Source: Xiphydria camelus
Lineage: Eukaryota > Arthropoda > Insecta > Hymenoptera > Xiphydriidae
Assembly: GCA_963678675.1 (NCBI GenBank)
Contig: OY783198.1
Coordinates: 13,092,580-13,156,579 of the forward strand
Reading direction: 5' to 3'
DNA: 64,000 nt
Made by a program: the position numbers and the translations under genes. The notes under the pieces were generated by a model that made no database searches, was not told the origin of the DNA, and saw only the letters and a program-made list of their open reading frames with translations. How positions within the stretch are numbered: position 1 is the first letter of the stretch; the number at the start of each line of letters is the position of its first letter. Shown one piece after another: positions 62,301 through 64,000 of this stretch.

Positions 62301-64000
62301 GACACCCCCGACGCCGCGCGGCACGCCCAGTCCTCCCGCACCACTGCGGGCCGGATCTGGCCGCCTTCGGGAGGCCAAGGCACCCTGTCGAGGGGGTGGG
62401 GGAACTAAAGGGTGAGCCCGCCCGGGCGCCCGGGGACCATCAACGACACCACCACCATGACCATGCTGCGAGGGACTTACCGGACGCTGAGACGGTGCGG
62501 TCCGGTCGCGACGCGCAGAATTGAATCCGCGATGCCCCCCTGCTTCAGTCCTACCTCGTGTGTCACGCGGTGGCGCGTCCGGTCGGCGCTCCAGACCAGC
62601 TGGGGCCGATGTCGACGCCGCGATGGTCGGCGTCGTCTGCGTGGCGGTCGTTGCCGTCCTCGCCGTCCTCGTGGCAGCTGCTGATGTTGTTGCTGCTGCC
62701 GCTGCTGCTGCTGGTGGTGTTGCTGCTGCAGCTGTCCGGGGGGAGTCCTCCATGCGACCCTCTGGTGTTGATCGGGCCGCTGGTTGTGGGGGCGGTGGCC
62801 TCGCAGCTGCCTCCGCCCGGACTCTCCTCCGGATCTCCTCTTCTTCCGCGTCCGGGACCTCCCGACTTCCCGCGTGGTACTCGACGACCCCTGCGAGATA
62901 CTCACGGGTCGCCGAGTATCTCCTTCTTACTGCCTCCAACTCAGGAGTGTGAGGCAGTACTTCCACCTCCGGGGGAGCAGGTGTGAGAGGAAAAGAGGTG
63001 TTCCGCCAGAACACCTCGTCGTCGCTCGACGACGACGACGACGATCCGCTAGATATTATTACGGATCGCCTGGGACGACCAGATCTTAAGACCCTTGGTC
63101 GTCCCGCGACGGAGAGGGTGACAGCTCCGTCGCTGAGGCGTCTGGCAGGGATCTCTCTCACCTCTTCTTCCTCGCTCCCGGCACCTGCATCGGATGTTAC
63201 TGCAGGCGCCTCGTCCGGTACTTCCTCTTCCTCCTCCACAATCACGTCCTCGATCCTTGGTGGTGTCCGAGGGGGTGATCTCCTCCCTGGATGGACGGCC
63301 GTCGAGCAGATCGGCCCGCCACATACCGAGGTGGTAATGGTAGTGGCGGTGATTGTGGTGACCGGGCTGGAGGTGGGGATTATCGTCTCGCTGGGCGGTG
63401 TCGTCGGAGGGTCCGGGATCCTCTCGAGGACGACGAAGGGCTGCCTTCCCTGAAGCAGCTGTAGCCGTTGGCGGATCTCCTGCCGCTGCTGCTCCAGGGT
63501 CAGCACTGTTGTTGTCGTGGTCGGCGCTGTTGCTCCCTCGCTGGCGACGGGGGCGACGACGGGTGTGGGGGGAGTTGCGACGACGTCCGCGTACGTTGTC
63601 CCAGCGGTGACCGGAGGCGATCGCTGGAACTGCTGCCGCGGGCGCTCTGGAGACCGATCCTCGGTGGCCGCTCGCGTTCTCCTTAACTTACTCCTCGTGA
63701 CTCTTGGGGACACAGGCGGGGCGCTGGTCGCACGTCCTCGCCTGGTCGTCACTCCTCGCGTGGTGGTCGTCTGCGAGGGACGGGTGGAAGTCGGCGCAGA
63801 GGTGGTCGTTGCACCGCTCCCACTCCGTCGAGGAGGTGGAGTTGGTCCCCGGCCAAAGGATGTTGATGGACCGGGGCGGGGGGAACTAGATGTCCGCGTT
63901 CCCCCGAGCGCGCTCCGCATGGTATCGGCCCCTCTGATGTTTGGCCTCTGGGTCGACGCTCCTGATGGACCCCCGCTCAAGGATGTAGATGGCGAGGGTC
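59346..64000 (-). CDS. Retrotransposon ORF, unit 9, partial (N-terminus outside window)
   Basis: Open from the window edge to the stop at 59346, about 1550 codons. The zinc fingers lie beyond 64000. RT motif A, YADD, CCHC and endonuclease are intact. The last ~160 residues (from VDRLAKALRLPGV) carry about 17 mostly conservative substitutions, while the DNA there differs at about one base in seven, many silent, which indicates past purifying selection on the endonuclease. The switch to near-identity with the other units near 59830 marks a recombination or conversion boundary. C-terminus PLPPENNNE. Confidence 0.93.
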   Translation of the reverse strand, partial: PSPSTSLSGGPSGASTQRPNIRGADTMRSALGGTRTSSSPRPGPSTSFGRGPTPPPRRSGSGATTTSAPTSTRPSQTTTTRGVTTRRGRATSAPPVSPRVTRSKLRRTRAATEDRSPERPRQQFQRSPPVTAGTTYADVVATPPTPVVAPVASEGATAPTTTTTVLTLEQQRQEIRQRLQLLQGRQPFVVLERIPDPPTTPPSETIIPTSSPVTTITATTITTSVCGGPICSTAVHPGRRSPPRTPPRIEDVIVEEEEEVPDEAPAVTSDAGAGSEEEEVREIPARRLSDGAVTLSVAGRPRVLRSGRPRRSVIISSGSSSSSSSDDEVFWRNTSFPLTPAPPEVEVLPHTPELEAVRRRYSATREYLAGVVEYHAGSREVPDAEEEEIRRRVRAEAAARPPPPQPAARSTPEGRMEDSPRTAAAATPPAAAAAAATTSAAATRTARTATTATQTTPTIAASTSAPAGLERRPDAPPRDTRGRTEAGGHRGFNSARRDRTAPSQRPVSPSQHGHGGGVVDGPRAPGRAHPLVPPPPRQGALASRRRPDPARSGAGGLGVPRGVGGVGPGRVNAQPTLPDGSAPQPPFSETECGELIEAAEAVSSIDELEALARRLAMRFQAATPAGPGASGARNAPRRGGGRPRRRRAAEDTNPERVADHSDQPDPPLPPPMDRVSRATHIQRLYRQDPRRAFREVVQGPAVQCAVPRGRVLHHFEEVYRRREDPEGLVGGWPTEPPLQDDNDALVSPFSQLEVLRRLKNAANTAPGPDGLTYRDLRRVDPGACVLTAVYNACRRLEAIPEGWKTSNTVLVYKKGDQDDLSNWRPLAMGSVLAKLFAAVVADRLTVWATRNGRISPSQKGFLKYEGCYEHSFVLQEAIQDARRTGKEVVVAWLDLRNAFGSVPHVSIAAALEGAQVPASLRRLVASMYRGATTRVRTADGYTSEVNIQSGVKQGCPLSPIVFNLALEPVLRALASSDAGYDLRGTRLNTLAYADDLALVASDPAGMRLLLSAAERAAQRIGLHFNPAKCATLHMNCRRGRRVLPTVFPLQGEPVRALSDRDEYPHLGTPTGANVSQTPIKALVDIVECLKAIDASLLAPWQKFDAVAKFVLPRMDFGLRGMRMEKGPLGEVDRQLKRLAKGWFHLPQRASAEVVFLPPSMGGGGLLPLADLADALTIAHAFRMLTAEDEVVRAIASSGLRAAVRKRLGREPCMNDVAEYLSGSLEGDFARHGGDVKSLWTSARDAARRQSTKLGVRWTWSDEREELAIVLRATRDRSTIVPPAARSQIVHRMRVALVEYYRGTLLAKRDQGKVHEVSGRAKWSNHFLRTGGFTRFADWRFIHRARLNVLPLNGARPWEANDKRCRRCGSALETLPHVLGHCTPHSNAIQRRHDAIVDRLAKALRLPGVISTNRPVAGVVGDLAQLRPDLVIRDDRSRLITILDVTVPFENRIQSWDEARARKHAKYQPLADQLRAQGYQVVVDAFIVGALGSWYWGNEKVLRWLRISPWYSSMMRRLIVSDTIRWSRDIYVEHLTGVRQYAPLPPENNNE

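Larger units (their letters stand above)
58387..64000 (-). mobile_element. Unit 9 of the array (5' end outside window)
   Basis: Contains the 3' UTR (59345-58387) and most of the ORF. The 3' UTR and the last ~480 nt of the ORF are the most diverged in the array; sequence above about 59830 is close to units 5-8. Confidence 0.85.

Noticed and set aside
1..64000. CRISPR array, satellite DNA or LTR element as explanation for the periodicity
   Set aside because: Repeat unit is a 7.3-7.4 kb coding element with RT and endonuclease; no LTRs, no short spacers, no simple monomer.

Overview
This is eukaryotic DNA, and the whole window is one head-to-tail array of a non-LTR (TPRT-type) retrotransposon on the minus strand. 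Nine units are present. Unit 1 loses its 3' end at position 1, units 2-8 are complete, and unit 9 runs off the window at 64000. Complete units measure 7394, 7394, 7330, 7341, 7379, 7428 and 7348 bp (units 2-8). Each carries one ORF of about 1750 codons with two N-terminal C2H2-like zinc fingers, a very long Thr/Ser/Pro/Arg/Ala-rich disordered region, a reverse transcriptase (PGPDG, KKGD, NWRPL, LDLRNAF, YADD), a CX2CX8HX4C knuckle and an R2-type restriction-like endonuclease (RPD...LDVTV). No conventional host protein gene is present.

The key to the array lies between the ORFs. In every gap a 151-nt minus-strand segment is unmistakably the 3' part of U2 snRNA: the TATCTGTTCTTATCAG start, the stem IIa/IIb region, the Sm site ATTTTTGG, stem III, and stem-loop IV with GGTATTGCAGTACC. 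It starts at about nucleotide 37, inside the branch-point recognition sequence GUAGUA, and the first 36 nt of U2 are nowhere in the window. The element 3' end (AATAAATGGC plus a short variable tail) abuts this point in every unit. This is therefore a U2-snRNA-targeting retrotransposon with a restriction-like endonuclease. From memory, that describes the Utopia lineage, reported from oomycetes, wasps and reptiles. An insect host, possibly a wasp, is an inference from that and from the insect-like U2 sequence.

Layout of a unit in transcription order (minus strand): U2 nt ~37-end (151 nt, invariant in all eight gaps); a ~1.04-kb structured GC-rich leader containing a 30-bp complement to U2's own Sm/stem-III region, a series of hairpins with GTAAAG in the loop (plus strand), a YY1-like motif and a palindrome just before the ATG; the ORF; an 0.88-0.97-kb AT-rich 3' UTR with three conserved stems that show compensatory changes; then the next U2 fragment.

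My main hypothesis is that the U2 3' fragment belongs to the 5' end of the element. An insertion at the U2 site would then rebuild an intact U2 gene upstream and push the older element downstream. Repeated insertion at the regenerated site would give exactly this array, in which every internal junction has U2 nt 37-end and none has nt 1-36. The logic resembles bacterial islands that restore the tRNA gene they enter. The alternative is unequal crossing-over of one truncated unit. The sequence at the array edges decides between them.

Units 1-3 are almost identical (recent duplication, or an assembly issue). Unit 4 is a chimera with an in-frame deletion that removes RT motif A. Units 5-9 are more diverged and mosaic. 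All ORFs in units 1-3 and 5-8 are intact, as is the visible part of unit 9, so the family looks recently active.
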